A stretch of 10,235 nt of DNA. It comes from Saccoglossus kowalevskii (lineage: Eukaryota; Hemichordata; Enteropneusta; Harrimaniidae). Below are positions 1-8,211 of this stretch, piece by piece; the stretch's first letter is position 1, and each line of letters begins with the position of its first letter. A model generated the notes under the pieces. The model did not search any database. It saw only the letters and a list, made by a program, of their open reading frames with translations, and was not told where the DNA came from. The stretch is taken from the NCBI RefSeq assembly GCF_000003605.2, contig NW_003155745.1, positions 17,261 through 27,495 on the forward strand, in the 5' to 3' direction. A program made the translations under genes and the position numbers.

Positions 1-1694
1 AAACACATTAACCACATACTCACTTACTTTTCCACATATCGACTTCACCATTATAATATTCAACGTGTAATTGTAGCTATATTTCCTAAAGAATTTGGTT
101 CAAGAAAATGATTATAGTTCATATTATCACATTCCAATAGATATTTAGCAATCGACATCACATGTAGTGGATTCGATTTAAACCAAGGCAATATAGTTAC
201 TCCAATTATGATAAATTCATTTTGTAGCACATAATAACTTTATTTCTACGATGAAAACTGAAATCCAAAAATGCACATGCGCAGTGATTTTTATTGTACG
301 TACCATGTTATGGGATTTGTTATTTGCGTTTTATCCTGAAAAAAAGTATACAGATGTAGTTGTCTCCCCTCGTCAATTCATCTGTTGGTTTGACCCGCGA
401 ACATATATAATTCGTTTGGAATCTGAAGCATACGTGAACGTGCTTCTGATATTATGGAGGTTTTGAGTTTTGTTTTCACTTGCGCATGCGTGCATAATAA
501 AACGGAAAAGACCACGGTATTCCGTTGAGTGGCAACATGGCTGTTGTTTTTGTTTTTGTACTCTAGTATCCTCCTTTTATTTCCTCAGTTGAAACTAGTA
601 ACCTTGTCAGCATCCTTTATTATATCTTTTTTATATTACCTCAAACCCTGCAAATAGAAGTGTGCATGGAATCGTTCTGATTGGCTCCTGTGGAAACCCA
701 GGTGGTGTACATGAAACTGGGCCATATATTCTCAATACATAGGCTAGATTGAGGACAGCTGTGGACCACCATTTCAATTGAGTACGCTGTGTGTTGCTGC
801 TGCGATATTGTGAGACAAGTGATGTAGGCTTCAATCATCATTATGTGAGACTTGTATAAACTGCTCTGCGATCTCCTGCTATCAGCGGTGCCCAGCAGAA
901 TAACAGCGTTCCTCTGCAAACAATACTCATGTATATCTTTGTTGTTGTGTTGCAGAAGCCATTAACTATCATCATCCACATCTTGGAACTGTGAGTTATC
1001 AACAATGCACACTTCCCTAAACAATCCCCTATTTTAGTGAATTCACGCATTGTATTAGTCTGTGCTTTGTTTCTTGTAATTATTTTGAGAGGTATTAAAG
1101 CCAGGAGTTTTAACTTGATATCTTGGTGTATGTGTACTTCATTTCCAGTACTATTGTCTTGTCTACTCCATTTTAGCAGTGCAAGAACGCCCCGTCCAGT
1201 GAGAGTTCTGTAGCTGAGCCTCTGGTTATTTTGTTGGGTATACCACTTTTAACTCAAATACTGTGCTACAGAATGAAGTTTCTAAACATGAGTTGTGTGA
1301 TTCGTACGGCTAGGATGTAAACACCCTGCAATGAGACATGTGAATTCCTTCGAAAGCTAGTAAACTTGATGGTGAACGATAACCTGGGAGGAGTAATGAA
1401 CATCAAGCTCGTGGAGAGTGTATATGGGAATTATTATAGTACAGACAAAATCACCTGCCATGAGAGTCAATGTTACAAAAAGCTCAACCGGAAATAACAA
1501 AATAGCAAAACACTAAAACTGCAATGGAGTTCACAAGAGCAGAAAATAAATGTGGGACATCTTAGAAACCCATTCTAGGTGCTGATAGAATACTGATCAT
1601 CATCATCTGTAAAAACGAAACTGAATGCATGGATGTGCAAACTAACTATTCTCAGTGACAATACTTACAGCACACGTCTGTAAATGATAAAGCT
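1..1694. other. A+T-rich region without a supported gene
   Basis: The 71-codon frame at 251-466 and the minus-strand frames at 631-1050 show no recognisable protein. A 35-base segment at 956-990 has an acceptor (ttgttgtgttgcag) and a donor (ACT|gtgagt), and could be a small exon, but it has no partner. I see no RNA gene here. Confidence 0.5.
481..492. promoter_or_regulatory. NRF1-like palindrome
   Basis: TGCGCATGCGTG fits the NRF1 consensus at 11 of 12 positions. A partner (GCACATGCGCAG) lies at about 273-284 in inverted arrangement. An ATGGC (YY1-like) follows at 538. This could be a promoter or the ends of a small element. Confidence 0.25.
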
Positions 1695-2174
1695 GTGAAA
1701 ATAAATAATATCACTGATACAAGCAATAATATGGATGGAAATAAACGAAACATCACACAACATAGTCGTGCATGTGAATCTGATTATGGTGCTAATGATC
1801 TTGTCCAAAATAGTACACACAAAACAACTGGAACTAGCAATGTCTCAATCTCTGATGCACTAATAAATGTTTCTGTTGATAAGAAGAGGATACTAACTCT
1901 TCCCTCTGTTCCCACGTCTATTGTGGATACAAAGTCATCTTGTTCTGGGGTTTCGCGGGCTGATCAGCAGGTCATCGATTTGTTTGATCAGAGGTTTGTA
2001 CTTGTCGATCCTTGGTGGTTTAGGTGGAGGATGTTGAATCGTTTGCATCGTACATTTCTGATAGCTCCCAACTTTTTTTATTTGCTGGCATTCTGGAATT
2101 TTGACTGCAGTTTTTTTTTATATTTTAGAGTGAATCCTCTTGATATGTTATTAAGTTGCTTAATACCCGTCTGA
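1695..2174 (+). other. Unrecognised 159-codon open frame, possibly decayed
   Basis: This is the longest frame in the window, ending TGA at 2172-2174. It opens with GTG rather than ATG; the first ATG is at 1731. The N-terminal part is rich in Asn, Thr and Ser; the C-terminal part is aromatic and hydrophobic. No domain is recognised. It lies upstream of the LINE relic on the same strand, so it might be part of an eroded element, but no shared motif shows this. Confidence 0.2.
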
Positions 2175-2341
2175 AATTGACTGTGGTCATATTTCCCGAT
2201 TATGAGTCGTATATTTAAATATCTCACCGTGACGGGTGTTTTGCATTATGAAGCACATGTATAATATTATAAAGGTCATCACACTGTACTTTAAGTAAAT
2301 ATTTATCTTTTTTATTATTTCGATAACAAATTTGAAATATT

Positions 2342-2950
2342 CCGGACTTTACAGATTCCGTCGGAATCACCGGAACTCCGGAGAATACCGCTTACCCTAC
2401 CCTTAGTACTGCTGATGCCCTACCTGGTCGTCTCCTGCTGCTTCTACATATTGAGGTTGATGATGCTCGCTTTCATTTAGTTAATGTCTTTATTCCGACA
2501 ATGGTGCTGCGGAGAGTGTGTGTTTTCAGCTCTCTATCATAATGAAAGGTAATTCCAACTACACCTTGAACAGTGGCAGCGGCACCGGGCGATCGCCCCC
2601 CCCCCGAAAAATGCGCGCCCCAATTGCGCCTATGGGGCGCAAGGAATGGCGAGGAGACCCCCTCCCAACGCAACATTTCGTGACGCCGCCTCTGTTAAAA
2701 ATAATCATGAACCATATTCTCGCTCGTCGGCTCTGCTCTTCAGCATCACAAGACTCTTCAAACTCACTGGTTCGTACGTCATTGTAACCCAGCAACTAAT
2801 ATTGAAACAGTTCTCCTGGTCGCGTAATCATCCCAGGTCACAACTAGGTCATGTTGTATATTTCAAAATCTATGTTCACTAGAATTAAACATTCTTTCAT
2901 AAAACCAAACTGTTCATTTCTCAGATCATTCTCCTGTCAATCTCAAATTG
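2342..2950 (+). pseudogene. LINE retrotransposon relic: C-terminal part of the AP-endonuclease domain, frameshifted
   Basis: Pieces of a LINE apurinic-like endonuclease appear in order in different frames. At 2423-2539 the frame reads PGRLLLLHIEVDDARFHLVN then VFIPT and VFSSLS, matching the GR..HLVNVYAPT..FFSSLS region. At 2548-2571 GNSNYTLN matches GGDFNCTLN. At about 2700-2790 NNHEPYSRSSALLFSI matches the NHEPHPRSSALL region. At about 2815-2870 FSWSRNHPRSQL matches FTWSRN.PRSQ..RIDY. At 2921-2950 SDHSPVNLKL matches the terminal SDHSPV motif. Stops, frameshifts and an insert (from 2571) show it is dead. The N-terminal half and reverse transcriptase are not recognised. It is most like the L1/Tx1 group, by recall rather than search. 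Confidence 0.75.
2571..2694. mobile_element. GC-rich hAT-like fragment inserted in the LINE relic
   Basis: The insert begins CAGTGGCAGCGGCACC exactly where the LINE reading TLN is lost. CAGTGGC is a typical hAT terminal start. It is far more GC-rich than its surroundings and contains C10 (2596-2605) and a GCGCCCC/GGGGCGC inverted repeat (2615-2621 with 2634-2640). One possible right end is GTGACGCCGCCTCTG at 2694, which matches the left end inverted at 12 of 16 positions. However, the translation across 2670-2694 (RDAASVKNNHEP) could instead be LINE, which would put the end near 2668. No clean 8-bp target duplication was found. Confidence 0.45.
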
Positions 2951-2953
2951 TTA

Positions 2954-3893
2954 TTATCACCTATAAGTAATCGTAATTATGTCTTTCAACTGCAGTCTAC
3001 TACACGGTGAAGAATTTTGTACTGTCTGAATACTGGTTCCCATGGTAACGTTTCAGATCCTTGCAGACATTGTGGGACGTCGGAAAAATAATAAAAAGAG
3101 TTGACAAAACAAAGATGTGTAAGAACAGAAATATTAAACATGATCCATACAACGAGATAATTGATCTGAAAAAAGGATACATTTGTCCATGAGAAATTAC
3201 TAGTAAATGAAACGCAAGCCACTGTTAAAATGAATTTGTTAAAATCAAAACGACATGTGCAGTAATTAGGACCAGACATCAAATACTTAATGAGAGCGAT
3301 GCTCTTACTTGTAGTCTTTTAAATCCAAGCTTAGATGCAGATTAGTAGCAGAATTTAAATACCATCTATTAAATCATACCATAGGGACATTTGAACAGCA
3401 ATTCTGCATAAACAACGCTATCGCCATCGCCACCGCCGCGCCACCGGTTTTCAGATCATGGCTTAACTTAAGAAATGACTTCATGAGCCGAAAATGCGTA
3501 ATTGTAATACCTAAGAAATGCTGTGGCAAGTGTTCAAAAACGGAAGTATTCATTTTAGCAGCTGATTAAAATACTTCATAAAATGTTGATGCAATGGGGG
3601 ACAACTAATACCAGACTTATGTCGATTTAGCGGCGTTGGTGGCGCTGTTGATTAGCAAATTTAGAGAGGGTTTGTTAATGGATTTGAATGATAGTAGCAG
3701 AATCATGTGACTTATTTTTGGTCACCCACCTGAATTAAAACGTCGCAAGTGCCAACAATCAGACTGCAATGAGAAATCCTGAAATCCTAGTAACTTTCTA
3801 CGTCGATAGTCAAAGTTGTCAAAAGAAAGTACAACACAGTCGGGGAAGTATCGTTGCTTTCTTGCTCTCTGCGAGACTGATCAAGGCGACATA
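2954..3893. other. A+T-rich region without a supported gene
   Basis: Contents are a possible short exon (2996-3048, acceptor caactgcag, reading YYTVKNFVLSEYWFPW then TAA, with AATAAA at 3090-3095), an RFX X-box-like GTTCCCATGGTAAC at 3036-3049, and a GC-rich trinucleotide patch (about 3420-3446) with a loosely inverted counterpart near 3630. None is conclusive. Confidence 0.4.
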
Positions 3894-3899
3894 TTTATT
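3894..3899 (-). promoter_or_regulatory. Candidate poly(A) signal of the Shisa-like gene
   Basis: The plus-strand TTTATT reads AATAAA on the minus strand, about 370 bases after the stop. It is the first exact hexamer downstream. In A+T-rich DNA such hexamers also occur by chance. Confidence 0.35.
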
Positions 3900-4269
3900 T
3901 CAATTCAATTCAGTGATCCATCGGTTGGGCGCAGTAACTCACGCCGAACAATCTGGGATAATGCGAGAAGAAAAGACGAACCAGGGCTTATAATGAAACA
4001 AGTGTTTCCAAGTTTAACAAATGGTGGGACAAGACTTATATTCACGCATTGCCATGAATTAACAAAAAACATCACATAATAATTTGGTAAAAAAAAATTA
4101 TATATAATTTACTTATTTACAAATTTCAACATTTTGAAATATTCATCTATGCTGTCTGAAAAAGTTTACTTTCTAAATACAATATATACTTTCGATGTTA
4201 TATCGTTGGTCCTTGACGGTGCGCCCTCTGTCGTTTGTACCACAGCTCCAGCTGTGTGATGTCATCTCT
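3900..4269 (-). other. Probable 3' UTR of the Shisa-like gene
   Basis: This stretch lies between the TAG and the first canonical minus-strand AATAAA. It is A+T-rich. It contains a perfect 7-bp inverted repeat with a 2-base centre (CACAGCT-CC-AGCTGTG, 4241-4256) and a variant AATAAG on the minus strand near 4112-4117 that could give a shorter transcript. A plus-strand open frame (3816-4079) has no ATG at its start and no recognisable protein. Confidence 0.35.
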
Positions 4270-4405
4270 CTAGACCGATTGGTAATTTGACCGTTGGCAA
4301 TAGTTACCCATGCATGCGCAGAAGCCACAGCAACATGCGCATATACCACAGATGAGAGCAACAGCTAGTAAGCAGGCGATTACGATGACGACTATGGCCC
4401 ATATT
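4270..4405 (-). other. Exon 3 of the Shisa-like gene: membrane span, Cys-rich tail and stop
   Basis: This 136-base exon starts after a pyrimidine-rich ttttacag and ends at TAG (4272-4270). It encodes the span beginning IWAIVVIVIACLLAVALI, then GICACCCGFCACMGNYC and the terminal SNYQSV. The first base completes an alanine codon begun in exon 2. The same frame stays open upstream to 4530, but that part is intron because it contains the acceptor. Confidence 0.85.
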
Positions 4406-7257
4406 CTGTAAAATATAACGATAGTAAATGACAGCGTGAGTTCATCTGACGCCATATTTTTCGTGTTGAGGTAATACATATGGCCGAAAAGGCGGGTCAC
4501 CGGCTCAAAATATTGGAGAAAGACTCTCATTTCAGTACGAAAAAAAGTCCCATTTGTACACAGAATATATAGCCAGGGTTAGTTCATTTTATCTCTGGAA
4601 CTCCCTGGGCTGCACTAAAATGCTAACGCAATAGTCAGTCACCAGTGCCACACCATAACATTGCTGTTGAAGAATTGCGTACTATTATTATTAATAATAT
4701 TGCATAATAGCTATATAACGTTCCAATAATGTACGCCCTCTAGTGTCGAGGTACACCTGTCACAAGGAAGTGAGTTGTATATATGAAAGCGAGTCCGTTT
4801 AAGGTCTCGAATACAGAACAGGTTTTCAAAAACCACGTTGAATGGCGTTACGCACATCCCACAAAAAGTCAGCGTAAAGTCAGCGTTCTATCATTACAAC
4901 AAGCGGGCTTAGTTGAAACTCACATTGCCACGAAACGTGTGGTTGTGTTCATATAATTAGAAGGAAAAAAATACATATGTATCTCGCAAGTCAACCCTAA
5001 TTTATCAAAGGGCGACAGTCGTCGTGCCGCGTCCTGTTCGATATGGGACTCATAGCAACGTATACAACGCGTGTAAAATACGTTGTTTATTTACATGAAA
5101 TTCGAAAACGCGGCGCTGTGCCACGACCACCGCCCTTTAATGAAGTCTTACAAAATGTATTTCACTGAATTATTGTAAAACACGTGAGCTAACATTTCAG
5201 TTTCCCCTTGACATACATACACACGTGTAAAACATTATAATGCGTGGCAAAGCCTGTTTATGTATATTTGAAACATGAAAACCTACTTACGCTAAGGACT
5301 CGTCGCAGCAGTGGTATCCGCTATCAGTGGTGTAGCAGCATACTGTGTCTGTTTCCTCGTCTGACGTCACGTTGGGACGCGGGCAACTGGGAAAAGGATA
5401 GTCACTTGGGCAATTATACGCCAAGACCCCTGTAATATATAATCAGAAAATAATGAGAAAAAAAACGCTTTTAGTAAACTATCAAGAAGATTATTCACGA
5501 GCCAGGAGACTATTCACAAAAAATCACATTAGCAGTAGGCAAGTTCAAGTTCAAGTTAGCGAGAGCAATGCATATGGTACTGTACGAATGGTTATTCGTA
5601 AATATCACGGTGTGCCAACAAGACAGGAACCGCGAAAACGAAAACACTGAAAGCCGATAATTTAAAAGAGGAACAATGCCGAAGCAAATAATGTTACTAG
5701 TATATAAGTTGAAAATTACCCGGATACTTTATGTATTTTGTAGGGGTAGCCAGGTGGGAATATTAATGAGATATTGTGTACACAGTGCGCATGCTCCGGA
5801 ACCTTTTTTCGTAATCCGCAACGCTTGCGTTATTACAGTGAGCGTTTTATCACAGTCCCTCTATCAGATAGAGGCACTGTGGTTTTATGTAAGTTAAGTT
5901 CAGTACCATCAATGAGGTTTGTCAATCTAAGGATGACTGTGTACACACTCCACACCATGTCATTCTCTGCAATACTATGCAATTGCAATTGCAATTCTGG
6001 TTCCCCCATAACTCTGGGTGCGGATTTTATCCCGGGTGGCGTATGTATAATTGTTCCGTATAGTGACGATTATGATGTTAATTTCCAGCTATTAACAAAT
6101 GTGCGTACGCGTGACGAAACATAACTAATTCTGTTCAACCGCCACAAATAAACACATTAGACATTCAATGTATTATATGAAGTGAAAGTGTATTGTCTGT
6201 CATGACGTAACTTCCGCAATGAAACTACTAGTAGTTGGAGAAAATAAGCGGACATTGCGATCTATTTAGAGAATAGACCAACTTAGAGGAAGTAACTTTA
6301 CAATCGAAAATAAAAAAGTTAACTTAAATAGAAACTTGGAATGAAATTGTATCGGATCTGTTATCGAATTATGACATTATCCAAAATGATCTAAAAGTCT
6401 AAATCAATAGTTTATCACTGACGAGTATGGCGTCCATGTTATCAACTGCGAAGAATACGAACTGACCGAGATAATCGGCTAAATAAAATGGGACAGTGAC
6501 GTAGACTCTTATCACGATGCCACTTTATTTAATCTGCATTTACCGAGGTTGTTTTGTAGCAGAACAAAAGCTGTTTTTCGTGACACGTGACTTTTATGAG
6601 TGCGTACGTTTGCGATTATTGCCCGATTAGATCAAACCAGCGTGCCCATGTCGCAGATACATATGAGTGCATCTATTTGTCGGAGTGTGACTCATGGCGT
6701 TCTGCTGATAAGCGTGTGACCTGTATGATTATTTTTTTATTTCTATTGTCTAATAATCATATGAACACAGCGTGGCACTGGGAAAGTTATAATTTATTTT
6801 TTTGTACACAAAATACGTGGTAGCTTTCTTTCACTGATCGCTAACTTTGTTTACTGACCTCTAACTTCGTTCAGTCACAGTCCCTCAACACAGGACTGTG
6901 GTTCAATGGTCGCTAAACAGTTAGCGATACTCAACTTAAACAAACATCGGAAACATCGCGAAGTTGTTTAGTCGCTAATGTCCAGCCGGGGTACTAGTAG
7001 TAGGAGAATTCGAAATAACTTGAGGAAGATCGGTGAGTGACATGCTTCGACGCTCAGCGCGACCAGTCTGCGTGTTTGCCGCAGAGGAACAAAGTAAAAT
7101 AATTTACTAGTACAAGTTAAACTCCCAACACCATTCGTATATTTACACTGACAGCACTATGGTTAATTTTCCAATGCGCAATAAGTTAGCATTCATACTT
7201 ACCATTGATCAGGTATGCGGAGAATGCCACCAGTGTCAGTAAATTAAGCCTACCCAT
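4270..7257 (-). CDS. Small STMC6 / Shisa-like single-pass membrane protein, three exons (109 aa)
   Basis: The coding sequence joins 7257-7203, 5429-5291 and 4405-4270 (330 bases). Donors are G|gtaagt and GC|gtaagt; acceptors are ttacag and ttttacag. Intron phases 1 and 2 rejoin as Gly19 (GGG) and Ala65 (GCA). Residues 1-22 form a signal peptide with likely cleavage after VLA. The ectodomain (23-64) has exactly six cysteines (C25, C34, C49, C50, C59, C60; spacing C-x8-C-x14-CC-x8-CC) and one N-glycosylation site (N38-V-T). Residues 65-86 form one membrane span. The 23-residue tail region is cysteine-rich (C84 to C101, palmitoylation candidates) and ends YQSV, a YxxPhi-type sorting signal. Six ectodomain cysteines before one span define the STMC6 superfamily (Shisa, WBP1/VOPP1, CYYR1, TMEM92), thought to be membrane adaptors. 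The PPxY motifs common in that group are absent. Structure is well supported; subfamily and function are not known. Confidence 0.85.
4734..4745. promoter_or_regulatory. CTCF-like motif in intron 2
   Basis: CGCCCTCTAGTG fits the core of the bilaterian CTCF motif (GCCMYCTRGTGG). A weaker related match, GCGCCCTCTG, lies at 4221-4230 in the 3' UTR, on the other side of exon 3. Motif only. Confidence 0.25.
5007..5138. mobile_element. 132-bp inverted-repeat element (MITE-like), copy 1
   Basis: The ends are inverted copies: AAAGGGCG at 5007 and CGCCCTTT ending at 5138. Similarity runs about 35-40 bases inward with small gaps, through GTCGTCG and a CGCG...TTCGA block. An internal 8-bp pair (CAACGTAT / ATACGTTG) lies near the middle. 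The right 94 bases recur at 8984-9073. It has no coding capacity. A target duplication is not obvious. Confidence 0.5.
5291..5429 (-). other. Exon 2 of the Shisa-like gene: six-cysteine ectodomain
   Basis: This 139-base exon lies between acceptor atattacag and donor gtaagtaggt. It encodes residues 20-64 with split codons at both ends. It carries all six ectodomain cysteines, the NVT glycosylation site and an acidic patch (DEETD, 42-46). The sequence around the last four cysteines is CCYTTDSGYHCCDE. The plus-strand open frame covering it is an antisense shadow. Confidence 0.85.
5851..5881. repeat. 14-bp stem-loop sharing a core with the 6876 hairpin
   Basis: CACAGTCCCTCTAT pairs with ATAGAGGCACTGTG at 13 of 14 positions around a CAG loop. 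CACAGTCCCTC and the closing ACTGTGGTT are shared with the hairpin at 6876-6904, suggesting one repeat family. Confidence 0.6.
6837..6928. repeat. 92-bp palindrome (foldback or MITE-like) with a perfect central hairpin
   Basis: The left arm 6837-6859 and the right arm 6908-6928 are inverted copies. They match at 19 of 21 aligned positions with one 2-base gap, starting ATCGCTAACT. Between them lies an exact 8-bp hairpin CACAGTCC / GGACTGTG (6876-6883 with 6893-6900) with a 9-base loop. It lies in intron 1 of the Shisa-like gene. A further GTCGCTAA occurs nearby at about 6970. Confidence 0.6.
7203..7257 (-). other. Exon 1 coding part of the Shisa-like gene: start codon and signal peptide
   Basis: This 55-base segment holds the ATG (7257-7255) and 18 codons plus one base. 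The peptide begins MGRLNLLTLVAFSAYLIN, a short N-region followed by a hydrophobic core. The start has a good context, G at -3 and G at +4. The frame stays open upstream for some distance, but this ATG places the signal peptide at the N-terminus, which decides the choice. The donor is G|gtaagtatg. The transcription start is not visible. Confidence 0.8.
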
Positions 7258-7406
7258 GCCGATTTCAGAACAGAGTGATATAAATTCGGTTCTACAGTTT
7301 GTGCGGTGAGTTTGGCACTGGAATTTCCCTTTTAGTATTGTTCCGGGTTATTTTCAGCTCAATGATGTCAGTTGTTCGGTCAGCTGACAATTTAGTAATC
7401 AGTCTC

Positions 7407-7414
7407 TCACGTGA
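7407..7414. promoter_or_regulatory. TCACGTGA E-box upstream of the Shisa-like gene
   Basis: A perfect 8-bp palindromic E-box lies about 150 bases upstream of the start codon, with GCATGCGC (NRF1-like) at about 7444. The position suits a promoter; it could be chance. Confidence 0.3.
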
Positions 7415-7552
7415 TGCATTCATCACAATAAGTGCGTGTGTGGGCATGCGCGTTGAATCATAAGAGTACAGTGTCAGTATCACATGGTCCCGTATAAAGG
7501 TCAAGCACAATTCATTGCGCAGTACACATTGTCTTCATCGACCACGTGTCTG

Positions 7553-8203
7553 CAGCGGCGGCGGCGGCACGGGGGGGGGGGGGGGGGTTGCCCCCTGGAA
7601 AAAATGTTAGGGGCGTCGTTCCCTAAAATGAAGCTGGAATCCTTTGTGTCAGCAAAATTTGCCCCTCAAACTTCAGAAAGTAGCGTTTCAGAGGGTTTAG
7701 ATTTCAACATTTTTAAGGGGGAGTATGCCTCAGACCCCCGCTTCCTTCGCCTTTTTAATTAGGGTATAATTTCAGGACATTTATACAAAAAACAAAAATG
7801 ACACGTCGTACTTAGGAGAGAATTTGATTATTTTTTATTAAGTTTGACGAACTGTTCTCTTTGCGTTTGAAACAGTGACGGTGTCGTTTGAGATCTACTT
7901 GACCCGGGGATGCCCTCCCATAGTTAAAGTGACCGGGTGTGTGTCGCTACTATGACCCCTCCCCCATTTTTACGGTCATGCCGATCTTTTTGACTTACAA
8001 TATTCGTCAATTCCGCAAAATAGAGGAGATTTTTTTTCAGGTAAAATGATCACTCAATATTGACATTTTTTGGTCCATTGGCAGTTTTTAACTGGCTTCG
8101 AAGCACTCACACTCCAAATCAAGGCGATCGCCCCGGGCTACTAGGCAATACTATTGTGCTTCGGCTCAGCAGAATGTACCCACTTTTTGAGGAACCCCTG
8201 GCT
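7553..8203. mobile_element. Probable non-autonomous hAT-like DNA transposon (651 bp)
   Basis: The left end CAGCGGCGGCGGCGGCAC resembles the hAT-like left end at 2571, with an extra GGC. The right end, read inverted, starts AGCCAGGGGTTCCTC, like the inner part of many hAT termini (CAGTGGCGTAGCCAGGGG). The 8 bases before the left end (CGTGTCTG, 7545-7552) nearly repeat after the right end (CGTGTCTA, 8204-8211), 7 of 8. Inside are G17 (7571-7587), GGGGGAG...CAGACCCCC (7720-7738) and other G/C runs common in such elements. No transposase is present; the 92-codon frame at 7484-7762 is not a recognised protein. The two ends pair poorly, so the exact limits are uncertain. Confidence 0.45.
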
Positions 8204-8211
8204 CGTGTCTA

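Larger units (their letters stand above)
4406..5290 (-). other. Intron 2 of the Shisa-like gene
   Basis: This phase-2 intron is 885 bases long, with gtaagt and ttttacag boundaries. It contains an imperfect hairpin (4571-4611), a CTCF-like motif (4734-4745) and a 132-bp inverted-repeat element (5007-5138). Confidence 0.75.
5430..7202 (-). other. Intron 1 of the Shisa-like gene
   Basis: This phase-1 intron is 1,773 bases long, with gtaagt at its 5' end and ttacag at its 3' end. It holds two hairpin-forming repeats sharing CACAGTCCCTC (5851-5881 and 6876-6900, the latter inside a larger palindrome), a threefold AATTGC tandem near 5982-5998, and two open frames (to 116 codons) with no recognisable product. 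Confidence 0.75.

Noticed and set aside
956-1198. Two small exon-like segments (956-990 and about 1149-1198)
   Set aside because: Splice signals are decent, but the reading frames are too short to identify and no start, stop or partner exon could be linked.
3816-4079. 87-codon plus-strand frame
   Set aside because: It has no ATG at its start, no recognisable motif, and is antisense to the probable 3' UTR.
4173-4361. Minus-strand 62-codon frame
   Set aside because: It overlaps exon 3 in another frame; the spliced frame explains the sequence better.
5244-5435. Plus-strand 63-codon frame
   Set aside because: It is the antisense shadow of exon 2 of the Shisa-like gene.
5774-6124. 116-codon plus-strand frame in intron 1
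   Set aside because: It runs through the 5851 hairpin repeat and an AATTGC tandem, with no protein signature.
6587-6823. Cys-containing frame (CDYC...C...C) in intron 1
   Set aside because: It resembles a zinc-binding pattern only loosely, has no ATG at its start and no splice partners.
7277-7287. TATA-like sequence upstream of the Shisa-like start codon
   Set aside because: It is only about 20-30 bases from the ATG, leaving almost no 5' UTR, and the region is A+T-rich.
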